DNA of 64,000 bases from positions 1 through 64,000 of the forward strand of contig JADJCR010000006.1 of the NCBI GenBank assembly GCA_016703125.1, in the 5' to 3' direction. The notes under the pieces were generated by a model. It was given only the letters and a program-made list of their open reading frames with translations. It made no database searches and was not told where the DNA came from. Positions 8,941 through 18,905 of the stretch are shown piece by piece. The stretch comes from Micrococcales bacterium (lineage in GTDB: Bacteria > Actinomycetota > Actinomycetes > S36-B12 > UBA10799). Made by a program: the position numbers and the translations under genes. Numbering within the stretch: the first letter of the stretch is position 1; every line of letters begins with the position of its first letter.

Positions 8941-9923
8941 TTACTCGTCCACGTCCGAATCCTGCACGTACCGCTCGTGCAAGAGGCTGGCCACCACCGT
9001 CACCGTGAGGATCACCACGATCACCGCCAGGCTGAGCCAGTTGGAGAGCACGGGGACGTCGAAGGGCTCGCCACCGTTGAGGAACGGCACGGAGTTCTCG
9101 TGCATCGCCTCGAGGATCAACTTGGCACCGATGAACCCGAGGACCGCGGCCAGACCCAGGCTCAGGAACACCAGCCGGTCCAGCAGGTTGCCCAACAGGA
9201 AGAACAACTGGCGCAGACCCATCAGTGCGAACACGTTGGCCGTGAAGACGATGAAGGGGATCTTCGTCAGTCCGAAGATCGCGGGGATGCTGTCCAGTGC
9301 GAACAGCAGGTCGGTGGTGCCGATCGCGAGCAGCACGACCAGCATCGGGGTGAACATGCGCCGCCCGTCCACGACGGTCCGCATGCGAGTGCCATCGAAC
9401 TCCTGTGCCACGGGAACCAGCCGCGCGACGAATCGGACGATGCTGTTCTCCTTGTACTCCTCGTCGTCGTCCTCGCCGTGAGTGGCCAACCGGAAAGCCG
9501 TGATGATCAGGAACAGCCCGAAGACATAGAAGACCCAGGAGAACTGCGCGATGATCGCGGCACCGAGGGCGATGAAGATGCCGCGCAGCACCAGCGCGAT
9601 GATGATGCCCCACATCAGCACGTACTGCTGCAGGTGGCGGGGCACGTAGAAGCGCGCCATGATCAGCACGAACACGAAGAGGTTGTCGACGCTCAGCGAG
9701 TACTCGGTGAGCCAGCCCGCATAGAACTGCACGGCGATGTCGGAGCCGAACTGCCATGCCAGGAACAGACCGAACAACACGGCACTGCCGACAAAGAGAC
9801 CGAGCCAGCGCAGCAGTTCCGGGGTCTTGGGGACGTGAGGGCGTCTGCCGACGATGAGGAAGTCGATGGTGAACAGCACGACGAAAAGCGCCAGCGTCCC
9901 GGCCCACAGCCACGCCGGAACGG

Positions 9924-9927
<4 letters not shown>
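8941..9927 (-). CDS. TerC-family integral membrane protein
   Basis: 328 residues with about eight or nine transmembrane helices. Characteristic TerC features are the acidic intramembrane motifs SVDNLFVFVLIMARF and FALDSIPAIFGLT, plus an acidic cytoplasmic loop (HGEDDDEEYKE). TerC/Alx proteins are implicated in manganese export or in supplying metal to exported enzymes; a tellurite-resistance role is historical. The GTG start at 9927 overlaps the uvrB stop by 4 nt (GTGA), so it is translationally coupled to uvrB and shares its transcript. The C-terminus is charged (VQDSDVDE). Confidence 0.9.
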
Positions 9928-12026
<2,099 letters not shown>

Positions 12027-12032
12027 GGTGCC

Positions 12033-12038
12033 ACGCTA
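12033..12038 (-). promoter_or_regulatory. -10 element of uvrB, leaderless type
   Basis: TAGCGT followed by 6 nt and the ATG at 12026. It overlaps the end of the upstream cytochrome gene, giving uvrB its own promoter. Confidence 0.45.
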
Positions 12039-12755
12039 CGCGGGGGGTGAGACAGGCCCGGCGCTGCCATCCTGCTCCTCGTGGTGACCTTCTGACACCT
12101 CCCGTGCCTCTTCTTCACCAGCAAGCTCCCAGCGTCCAGGGGCCGGCTGCTCCCACAACGAGTGTCTGCGCGAGGCCCAGGACCGTGGGACGTAGCCGGT
12201 CCGCAGGCCCAGGCGGGCCTGCGGATCGTGCCATGCCATCCAGAAGTGCCCCACCCCCATCACCACGACCGCCAGTGCGAACATGTCGTGGACGAAGGTG
12301 GCGCCGGTGCGGATGTTGTCCGGCAGGGGCTCGAAGAAGTGGAGCATCAGCCCGGTCCCGAACAACACGATGGTGGCGGCCAGCACGAAGGCGCTGTTGA
12401 GTTTCTGGCCCGCGTTGAACTTGCCGGAAGGCTGCGATGTGTCGAGTCGCAGTGCGGCCCGCAGCCACACCCAGTCGGCAGGCTGGAACCGGTTGAGCCG
12501 CCGTGCGTCGGAGCGGAATGCCGGCGACAGTGTGACCGCCGCCAACACAGGGACGGGCAGCAGCAACCCGGTCCAGAAGTGGACGGTCGCCAGCAGCGCC
12601 CGTCTGCCGACGATCGCACTCAGCGGGTCAACGTAGAGGAACGCCGCGGTCGCGATGAGGAGCGCCATCAGCATGCCGAACGACAGGTGCAGCCAACGCT
12701 CCCCGGCGGTGAACCGCCGCATCCGGTCAGACGGTGGGTACGTCGTCTCTGCCAT
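12036..12755 (-). CDS. Cytochrome b561-type membrane subunit, partner of the adjacent molybdenum oxidoreductase
   Basis: 239 residues with four transmembrane helices. Histidines placed to bind b-type heme occur in ERWLHLSF (helix 1), LATVHFWTG (helix 2) and FVHDMFALAVVVMGVGHFWMAWHDP (helices 3-4), the pattern of formate dehydrogenase gamma or Ni-hydrogenase cytochrome b proteins. It overlaps the oxidoreductase gene by 29 nt, so the two are coupled; the likely role is to pass electrons between the quinone pool and the exported Mo enzyme, like MsrQ for MsrP. The C-terminal 40 residues are hydrophilic and acidic (GEEEAREVSEG) and are probably cytoplasmic. Confidence 0.75.
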   Translation of the reverse strand: MAETTYPPSDRMRRFTAGERWLHLSFGMLMALLIATAAFLYVDPLSAIVGRRALLATVHFWTGLLLPVPVLAAVTLSPAFRSDARRLNRFQPADWVWLRAALRLDTSQPSGKFNAGQKLNSAFVLAATIVLFGTGLMLHFFEPLPDNIRTGATFVHDMFALAVVVMGVGHFWMAWHDPQARLGLRTGYVPRSWASRRHSLWEQPAPGRWELAGEEEAREVSEGHHEEQDGSAGPVSPPA

Positions 12756-13431
12756 TCGACCTCCCCACCCAGGCGTCGACGTCGTAGCCGAGTTCCTCCC
12801 AATAGCCGGGGATGACTGCGGTGGTCAGGGTTATCCGGTCGAGCCACTTGCAGGACTTATAGAAGTACATCGGCGTCACGTAGAGACGCACCGGACCACC
12901 GTGATCGTTGCTCAGCGGCTCCCCTTCCAGGTGGGTCGCCACCAGCACATCGGGCCGCTGTGCCTGTTCCAGGGTCAGGGATTCGGTGTAGATCCCGTCG
13001 GCAGAGCCGAACTCGAGTGCCGCCGCCGCGGTGTTCGGCCTCACCTGAGCCAGGATGTGCGACAGCAGCACCCCCTCCCACTCGACGTCAGGGACACGCC
13101 ATCCAGTGACACACTGCACGTCCGTGGTCAGCCGGGTCCGCGGAAGGGCAGCCAGATCCGCGTATGTGAACTCCATCGGGTGCTCGACTTCACCATCGAC
13201 GCGCAGCAGGTAGTCGGACGCAAGGGTCTGCTTGACCGGTCCCGCGACGGAGTAGAAGCGGAACCGGCCGCCTCCCGGGATCAGGCCGGTCAGCCCGGTC
13301 GGGTCGTTGGCCGCGACCGCACTCAACGCCGAGTTGGCTCTCGAGCCCAGCGCGACACCGAGCCCCGCGAGCCCCAGGAGCCCGAGGACCACCCGTCGAC
13401 CGACGGGGGTCCCATCGGGGGATTCGTCCAC
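12727..13431 (-). CDS. Exported molybdopterin-dependent oxidoreductase (sulfite-oxidase/MsrP-like)
   Basis: About 234 residues. An N-terminal segment with VGRRVVLGLLGLAGLGVALG looks like a Tat signal or signal anchor. The oxidoreductase core follows, with the Mo-coordinating Cys in VQCVTGW, and the family motifs WEGV, SNDHGGPVRLYVTPMYFYKSCKWL and GYWEELGYD. It is shorter than plant or animal sulfite oxidases and has no heme domain or dimerisation domain, as in YedY/MsrP. The GTG at 13431 was chosen; a TTG at 13458 would add nine residues. Partner: the overlapping b-type cytochrome. The substrate is not evident; sulfite or methionine sulfoxide are candidates from family knowledge. Confidence 0.78.
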   Translation of the reverse strand: MDESPDGTPVGRRVVLGLLGLAGLGVALGSRANSALSAVAANDPTGLTGLIPGGGRFRFYSVAGPVKQTLASDYLLRVDGEVEHPMEFTYADLAALPRTRLTTDVQCVTGWRVPDVEWEGVLLSHILAQVRPNTAAAALEFGSADGIYTESLTLEQAQRPDVLVATHLEGEPLSNDHGGPVRLYVTPMYFYKSCKWLDRITLTTAVIPGYWEELGYDVDAWVGRSNGRDDVPTV

Positions 13432-13480
13432 CAGGCAATCATGCGCCGGTGGAAGCAACCTGTCACCACCCGCCAGCGAC

Positions 13481-13486
13481 TACGCT
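13481..13486 (+). promoter_or_regulatory. -10 element of coaE, leaderless type
   Basis: TACGCT followed by 6 nt and the ATG at 13493. It excludes longer upstream starts in the same frame. Confidence 0.45.
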
Positions 13487-13492
13487 CGACCC

Positions 13493-14083
13493 ATGCGGCG
13501 TATCGGCCTCACCGGAGGGATCGGCTCCGGTAAGTCGACCGTGGCGGGCATGCTCGAGGATCTCGGCGCCCACGTCATCGACGCCGATGCCCTGGCCCGC
13601 GAAGTGGTCGCGCCGGGCACCGACGGCCTCGCAGAGCTCGTCGCACAGTTCGGGACCGGGATCCTCGCCGCTGACGGCTCCCTCGACCGCGCCGCACTGG
13701 GGGCCGTCGTCTTCGCCGATCCCGCCGCCCGTGAGCGGCTGAACGCCATCACCCACCCCCGCATCGCGGCCCGCACGGCTGAACTCGTGGCAGCGCTGCC
13801 CGACGACGCAGTGCTCGTCCACGACGTCCCTCTGCTCGCCGAACTGGGCATGCAGGATGCCTATGACCTCGTGGTGGTGGTGGATGCTCCGGACGACATC
13901 CGTGTGGCCAGGCTCATGCAGCGCGGCTTGGACGAACGCGACGCCCGCGCCCGAATCGCCGCCCAGGCCTCCCGCGATCAGCGCCTCGCCATCGCCGACG
14001 TCGTGCTCGACAACTCGGGCAGCCTGGCTGACCTCAAGGCGCAGGTGCTGCAGGCGTGGCCCCAGGTGTCCGAGCGGCCCTGA
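13493..14083 (+). CDS. coaE: Dephospho-CoA kinase
   Basis: 196 residues. Catalyses the last step of CoA synthesis, ATP-dependent phosphorylation of dephospho-CoA. The N-terminus RRIGLTGGIGSGKST is the P-loop, DADALAREVV the CoA-binding DAD motif, and HPRI, VPLLAE and QASRDQRLAIAD are further family motifs. There is no C-terminal GrpB-like extension as found in mycobacterial CoaE. The reading frame is open upstream to 13307, but the ATG at 13493 sits at the conserved N-terminus and at the leaderless spacing from TACGCT. The 3' end overlaps the convergent acyltransferase by 50 bp. Proximity of rpsA, uvrB and coaE recalls the mycobacterial Rv1629-Rv1638 region. Confidence 0.95.
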   Translation: MRRIGLTGGIGSGKSTVAGMLEDLGAHVIDADALAREVVAPGTDGLAELVAQFGTGILAADGSLDRAALGAVVFADPAARERLNAITHPRIAARTAELVAALPDDAVLVHDVPLLAELGMQDAYDLVVVVDAPDDIRVARLMQRGLDERDARARIAAQASRDQRLAIADVVLDNSGSLADLKAQVLQAWPQVSERP

Positions 14084-15050
14084 CCAGGCGGGGTCCGAGC
14101 CACTCCCAGTAGAGGTGGGCGCCCTCCTCGGTGAAGTGCACGCCGTCGGTGTGCAACGACACCCCGTCGATCTCGGCCCGGTACCGGCCGTCGTCGCACA
14201 GGAACGGGCCCGGATCGATGATCGGGATGTCGCGCCGGGGCGGGGGAAAAAAAGGGAGAAAGGCAGACTCCACCACCCGGACCACCGAGGCCAGCAGCAG
14301 CGCGCTGATCACCGCCACGAGGAGGAAACCGCCGGCGTAGAGCCATTCGGAGCGGTCAGAGGCCACCACCATCACGCCGACCACTGCGAGCAGGGCCACC
14401 GGGGCGAGCCACCGCGCCGGGGTGCGGAACCATTCGACAGCACCCGGGGTGAGGATGCACGCGAGGAAGGCCCCGGACAGCAGCGCCAGCAGCCGGGTGT
14501 CCGTCCCGTAGTAGACCCGCGACGGGTCGCTGCCGGGGGTGTGCAGGACGAACATCACGGCGGTGGACATGAGTGCGAGCCCAGCGAAGATCGCTGCCCA
14601 GGCGGAGCGCGACCGGACCCGCGGCAACAACAGGACAAGAGCCAAGGGCAGCAGCAGGTACCACTGCTCCTCGATGGCCAGGGACCAGGTGTGCGCCAAA
14701 GGCGACGGATCCTGGAACTGCTCGAAGTACGAGTTGCCCGACGCGATGAACCACCAGTTGCTGACGTAGAAGAGCGTTGCGACCGTGTCGGCCCGCACCG
14801 ACGCCGCCGCTTCGCCGCGCAGGAAGGCGGCGTACAGCAGCACACCCGCCAGCACGAGGAACAGCGCAGGCAGCAACCGTCGCGCCCGCCTGCCCCAGAA
14901 GGCCGGCAGGTCCAAGCGCCCGGTCGCTTCGAACTCGAGCAGGAGCAGCGTCGTGATCAGGAAGCCGGACAGGACGAAGAACACGTCGACGCCGAGGAAG
15001 CCGCCGGACGCCACTGCCACGCCGCCGTGATACAGCATGACCGAGACCAC
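14034..15050 (-). CDS. Acyltransferase-3 / SGNH protein with an internal deletion
   Basis: Membrane O-acyltransferase of the OafA type, which acylates surface glycans. The frame shows GVDVFFVLSGFLITTLL, the RRARRLLPALFL loop and SLAIEEQWYLLLPLALVLL, then stops resembling the family at a polypurine tract (14,237-14,262). It continues with the end of an SGNH domain, where the catalytic pair DGVHFTEEG is present but the Ser block is missing. Compared with the 620-residue neighbour at 15,132, roughly 300 residues are absent. Homology also extends upstream of 15,050 (LAYSPALDGLRAIAV) to an in-frame TAG at 15,107-15,105, so the true start is uncertain; an ATG at 15,119 lies just beyond that stop. 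Probably a misassembly or a deletion allele; unlikely to be functional as read. Confidence 0.7.
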   Translation of the reverse strand: MVSVMLYHGGVAVASGGFLGVDVFFVLSGFLITTLLLLEFEATGRLDLPAFWGRRARRLLPALFLVLAGVLLYAAFLRGEAAASVRADTVATLFYVSNWWFIASGNSYFEQFQDPSPLAHTWSLAIEEQWYLLLPLALVLLLPRVRSRSAWAAIFAGLALMSTAVMFVLHTPGSDPSRVYYGTDTRLLALLSGAFLACILTPGAVEWFRTPARWLAPVALLAVVGVMVVASDRSEWLYAGGFLLVAVISALLLASVVRVVESAFLPFFPPPRRDIPIIDPGPFLCDDGRYRAEIDGVSLHTDGVHFTEEGAHLYWEWLGPRLVRAARTPGATPAAPAP

Positions 15051-15131
15051 CGCGATCGCGCGCAGGCCGTCGAGGGCGGGACTGTACGCCAGGCGGGCAG
15101 GAGCCTAAGCGCCGGTCATGCGGTCATGTTC

Positions 15132-16994
15132 TCACCGTGTCAGTGCGAGCAGTTCGGGCCGCAGCAGTTCCCAGACGCTCAGCGCCCCGGCGGGGGTGAA
15201 GTGGAGGCCGTCGATGTACAGATCCTCGTTGCCAGGGGCACAGGTGATCGCACCCAAGTCGATGAACGAATACCCATGTTCCTGCGCGTAGTCGCGCAAC
15301 AGGCCGTTCAGGAAATCTGTCCGGGTCCGGTCGTTCTTGGGGTCGTTCACGACATTGCTGGGCAGAGTCGTGCACGGAACACTGGTGATCGCGACCTGGC
15401 CGGCGGTGAAACTGCCCAGCGCCGAGTCCAGAGCCCTCCTGACCCGATCGGTGTACCCCGGGGAGCCGAACGGCTGCAGGTCCCCGTTCTCGTCCAGGAC
15501 GTCGAACTGCCAGGAACTGGTGCCGACGAATACGGCCACGTCCGGTTGCAGCGTCCGCATGTCGCTGCGCCACTGGTTCTCCCACGCCGGGCAGTCCTTG
15601 CCCTCATCGGGGCGGACCACCTTGCCGCCAGCAACGATATCGAGGTCGAACAGCGGACAGCTCAGCAGGAACGACCCGGTCACGGCGATGTCGGAGCGGG
15701 GCTCACCGGCTGCTGGCAGCCACAAGGAGCCGGATACCGAATCCCCCAGGAAGAAAGTGCTGACACCGCTGCCGCTGTACGGGGGTGCGGCATGTTCGGG
15801 CAGAGCGCGCGCATAGGTGGCTTGTGACGACTTGGGGGTGCACACCACGGCCATCAGGACCAGGACCACGGGCAGGGCCAGGAACCAGCGGATGTTGACC
15901 CGGCCACTGCGGATGGGCTTCTCGAGCAGGAAGTAGGAGGCGGTGGCGACGGCGAAAGTGAGCATCGTGCGCAGGGGCGTGGGGACGTTCGTCTGGTCGC
16001 CGCCGATCATCACCGCAATCGGCCAGTGCCACAAGTAGAGGCCGTAACTGATGAGGCCGATGGCCGCCAGGGGACCGACCGACAGCCAGCGGTTCACCCG
16101 CGTCGTGGGATCCAGCGCCCCGATGATGAGCAGACAGCTGGCCAGTGCGGCCAGGGGCAACTGCCCTGCGACCCAGCGCCCCTCCGGCCAGAGCAGAAAC
16201 ATGGCGATCAGCCCCAGGAGTCCCAGCACTCCGAGGGCTCCAGCGCCTCCGCGTGCGAGCGACACACGTGACCTGCCCTCGGCCGCCGCCCGGGCGCCCA
16301 ACACGCCCAGCAGGCCACCGAGCAGCAACTGCTGGGCGCGGGTGTCGGTGCCGAAGTAGAGCCGGTCGACAGATGCACCGTGTGCGGCCAGCGCGACCGT
16401 CCATCCGCACGACAGCGCCGCGAGGACGGCGAACAGCCTCACCAGGCTGGACCATTGGAAGCGGCGAATGGCGATGAGCACCAGCAGCCCGACCGGCAAC
16501 AGGACGTACCACTGCTCCTCCACGCTGAGCGTCCACGTATGCAGCAGCGGTGATGGGTCCTGGAAATCGTCGAAGTACGTGGAACCGCTCGCCAGCAGCC
16601 ACCAGTTGTTGACGTAGAAAATGGTGGCCAGCCCCTGGCCACGGATGGCCGACTGCTCCAGGGCCGGGACAGTCAGCGCGTAGAGGAAGACCACCGCCAG
16701 CATGAGCGCCAGCGCCGGGAAGAGCCGGCGGGCTCTGCGTTCCCAGAAGCGTTTGGCCGCGAACGGCTCCGGCGCGCGCTGCACGAGCAGCGTCGTGATG
16801 AGGAAGCCGGACAGGACGAAGAACACGTCCACGCCCATGTAGCCGCCGGGGATCCACCCCTGCCCGAAATGGAACAACATCACGGCCAGGACCGCGATGG
16901 CACGGATGCCGTCCAGCGAAGCGACCCGCACGGACGTCACAGGCCGGCTCTCGGGTGCTGGTTGATCCAAGTGCTCCCGGGTGGTCGAACTCAC
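15132..16994 (-). CDS. Acyltransferase-3 membrane domain fused to a C-terminal SGNH domain
   Basis: 620 residues. The N-terminal half is an acyltransferase-3 domain with ten or more helices: LDGIRAIAVLAVMLFHFG holds the catalytic-type His, GVDVFFVLSGFLITTLL and SVEEQWYVLLPVGLL follow. The C-terminal half (from about residue 415) is an extracytoplasmic SGNH domain: FFLGDSVSGS, VGTSSW in the block III position, and DGLHFTPAG with the Asp-x-x-His pair. Such fusions (OafA type) transfer acetyl groups to surface polysaccharide. The GTG at 16994 overlaps the TGA of the upstream membrane-protein gene by 4 nt, so the longer frame to 17,078 was rejected. The N-terminal 30 residues before the first helix are hydrophilic. 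Confidence 0.88.
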   Translation of the reverse strand: MSSTTREHLDQPAPESRPVTSVRVASLDGIRAIAVLAVMLFHFGQGWIPGGYMGVDVFFVLSGFLITTLLVQRAPEPFAAKRFWERRARRLFPALALMLAVVFLYALTVPALEQSAIRGQGLATIFYVNNWWLLASGSTYFDDFQDPSPLLHTWTLSVEEQWYVLLPVGLLVLIAIRRFQWSSLVRLFAVLAALSCGWTVALAAHGASVDRLYFGTDTRAQQLLLGGLLGVLGARAAAEGRSRVSLARGGAGALGVLGLLGLIAMFLLWPEGRWVAGQLPLAALASCLLIIGALDPTTRVNRWLSVGPLAAIGLISYGLYLWHWPIAVMIGGDQTNVPTPLRTMLTFAVATASYFLLEKPIRSGRVNIRWFLALPVVLVLMAVVCTPKSSQATYARALPEHAAPPYSGSGVSTFFLGDSVSGSLWLPAAGEPRSDIAVTGSFLLSCPLFDLDIVAGGKVVRPDEGKDCPAWENQWRSDMRTLQPDVAVFVGTSSWQFDVLDENGDLQPFGSPGYTDRVRRALDSALGSFTAGQVAITSVPCTTLPSNVVNDPKNDRTRTDFLNGLLRDYAQEHGYSFIDLGAITCAPGNEDLYIDGLHFTPAGALSVWELLRPELLALTR

Positions 16995-18802
16995 CGGATC
17001 AACTCCGTGATCGGTGTCGGCACCTGTTCCCCGGTCTGCGCGGAGATCCGGTTGCCGATGCGCAGATCGGTTATACACGCCACCACCCCGGGCGTCCCCA
17101 CCGAGACGAGGACTTCCTCGCCGGGACCGGACACCGGGAAGTACACCGCGCGCAGTCCCTCGGCGCGTAGCGGAACCGTGTGGATCTGGCCCCCCACAGC
17201 AAGATTCAGGGTCGTGTCAGTCCCACTGAAGTAGGCCACCCGCGCGTAGAAACCCCACGCGATCAAGCGGCCGTCCAGGGGTATGGTCCGGGGGATGTCG
17301 GTTATGCGGTATCCGCAGTCCGCGTCCGGACCGGTCAGCGACGCCGGCCCTTCGACGTCCTGCTCTTCCACCCGGCCGTCGGGGGCGAACCCGTACATCG
17401 TCTGCTCTGCGTACCCCACGAACTCCGGCGCGCCGGGTTGCGGGGTCATCACCGTGCGGGCGTTCGCGTACGGGGCCATGAGCACCGGATGGATCAGGTC
17501 GAACGGCACACCCTGGTCCAGCACGCGACCGTCCGTGATGAGTCCGAAGCCGGTCGCGGCATTGGCCATGTACTGTTTCGTCGGGTTGCCCGCCCAGTCC
17601 CTCGCCGGAACCAGGGTCGACCACATCGCCAGAGCGATGATGCCGCACAGGACGGCGAATCCAGGCCGGGAGACCCTGCGGACCTCCCCGAACACAGGCA
17701 CGACGGCCAGCGTTGCGAGAAGCGCAACCGGCCACACGAGATCGAAGGTGTAGCGGTACGCAACACTGGCCACCACCGACCCGGCCCGGGCGTACGCCGC
17801 AAGCATCAGCACGATCCCGGTGTAGGCGAGCAGGGCCAGCAGGAGTTGTCGCAGTGCCGGCCGACGAATCCAGAGGCCCACAGCCGCCAGCACGGAAACG
17901 AACCCGGCCAGCCAGACCGCCCACCACATCGGCGCCGGGTTCGCGAGGATCGGCGGCCATTGTTGATTGGGCAGCTCGAACCAGCGCCAGGGTCCCCCCC
18001 AGATGGCAGGCAGGATGTTGAGGACGAGCAGATCCCACATGTACCTCAGGGCAGTGGCGAGGGAAAGGCCCGGTCGGTCGATGCGCCCGGCATTGGCGAG
18101 TACCAGGAGACCGCCGGCCACGGCGACGGTGAGCAGACCCGCCCAGAGCCGGGGCGCACGCTGGATGCAACCACGCACGCCCAACGGCTTGCCATCGTGC
18201 AACGGCAAGGAGGCCACCAACAACCAGACCAGCACGAGGCCCGCACTGCCCCGGCTGAACGAGAGCACCATACCGGCGCCGAACACCAGGGCCGCTATCG
18301 ACCACGCTCTGCTGCCGCCCGCCACACCCTTCATGGCCGCCAGCAGACATGCCAGCAGGAAGACCTGGTACGGGCCCGCGTAGATCGCACCCGCCCACCA
18401 GACTGTGACCTCGAACCCGAAGAGGCTCACCCCGGCGAGCGTGACCCCCAGCACTATCGCTGCCGGCCGCCGCGTCAGACGCCAGAGGATCCCCGCGAAG
18501 AGTGAAAGGGCGGCGGCGTACATGACCAGGGAGGAGATAGCCAGCACGAGGTACGAACCCGGTGCGGTGTGCTGCGCGACCCACTGGATGAGCAGGCCCA
18601 CCGGGTTGACGTGACCTCCGTATGAGCGCAGCAGGTAGTCGAGATCCAGCGGTGACGTCGCCGCCCAGTAACGGAAGGCGAAATCGTCCATGTAGAGGTA
18701 ACCGCGCAGTGAGAGAAGCGCCCTCAGCCCTACCACCACAACCAGCGACGCCACTGTCCAAGACAGCAGCCGCACATCGAATCGTGGAGGTGGGCCGGGC
18801 AC
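16991..18802 (-). CDS. Large multi-spanning membrane protein of unknown function, possibly a GT-C-type glycosyltransferase
   Basis: 603 residues with about 11-12 transmembrane helices in the first 420 residues and a soluble C-terminal extracytoplasmic region. A first loop with YLYMDDFAFRYWA carries adjacent acidic residues after helix 1, the position in which GT-C glycosyltransferases place their catalytic Asp, and the topology also fits that superfamily, but no family signature is certain. The C-terminal 180 residues have a beta-rich look and four Cys. It is translationally coupled (4-nt overlap) to the OafA-like acyltransferase, which suggests a joint role in making and acylating a surface glycan. 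The ATG at 18802 lies just beyond the rpsA terminator. Confidence 0.6.
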   Translation of the reverse strand: MPGPPPRFDVRLLSWTVASLVVVVGLRALLSLRGYLYMDDFAFRYWAATSPLDLDYLLRSYGGHVNPVGLLIQWVAQHTAPGSYLVLAISSLVMYAAALSLFAGILWRLTRRPAAIVLGVTLAGVSLFGFEVTVWWAGAIYAGPYQVFLLACLLAAMKGVAGGSRAWSIAALVFGAGMVLSFSRGSAGLVLVWLLVASLPLHDGKPLGVRGCIQRAPRLWAGLLTVAVAGGLLVLANAGRIDRPGLSLATALRYMWDLLVLNILPAIWGGPWRWFELPNQQWPPILANPAPMWWAVWLAGFVSVLAAVGLWIRRPALRQLLLALLAYTGIVLMLAAYARAGSVVASVAYRYTFDLVWPVALLATLAVVPVFGEVRRVSRPGFAVLCGIIALAMWSTLVPARDWAGNPTKQYMANAATGFGLITDGRVLDQGVPFDLIHPVLMAPYANARTVMTPQPGAPEFVGYAEQTMYGFAPDGRVEEQDVEGPASLTGPDADCGYRITDIPRTIPLDGRLIAWGFYARVAYFSGTDTTLNLAVGGQIHTVPLRAEGLRAVYFPVSGPGEEVLVSVGTPGVVACITDLRIGNRISAQTGEQVPTPITELIR

Positions 18803-18843
18803 ACGGTGACCCTATCCGACGACTTGCGGGGCGCCCCCCAGGT

Positions 18844-18896
18844 ACACGCGAAGGGTGTGAGCCCCGGCCAGACCGGCGCTCACACCCTTCGCGTGT
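18844..18896 (-). terminator. Strong hairpin terminator downstream of rpsA
   Basis: A perfect 19-bp inverted repeat (18,844-18,862 with 18,878-18,896; left arm begins ACACGCGAAGGG) with a 15-nt loop that can itself pair CCGG with CCGG. It starts 10 bp after the rpsA stop and has no T tract, as is common for actinobacterial terminators. Upstream of the membrane-protein gene at 18,802, so it should separate the two units. Confidence 0.85.
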
Positions 18897-18905
18897 GTCT
18901 CGAGG

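Noticed and set aside
16995..17078. Extended start for the acyltransferase at 15,132
   Set aside because: The 28 extra codons lie inside the upstream gene in another frame; the GTG overlapping its stop gives a normal coupled start.
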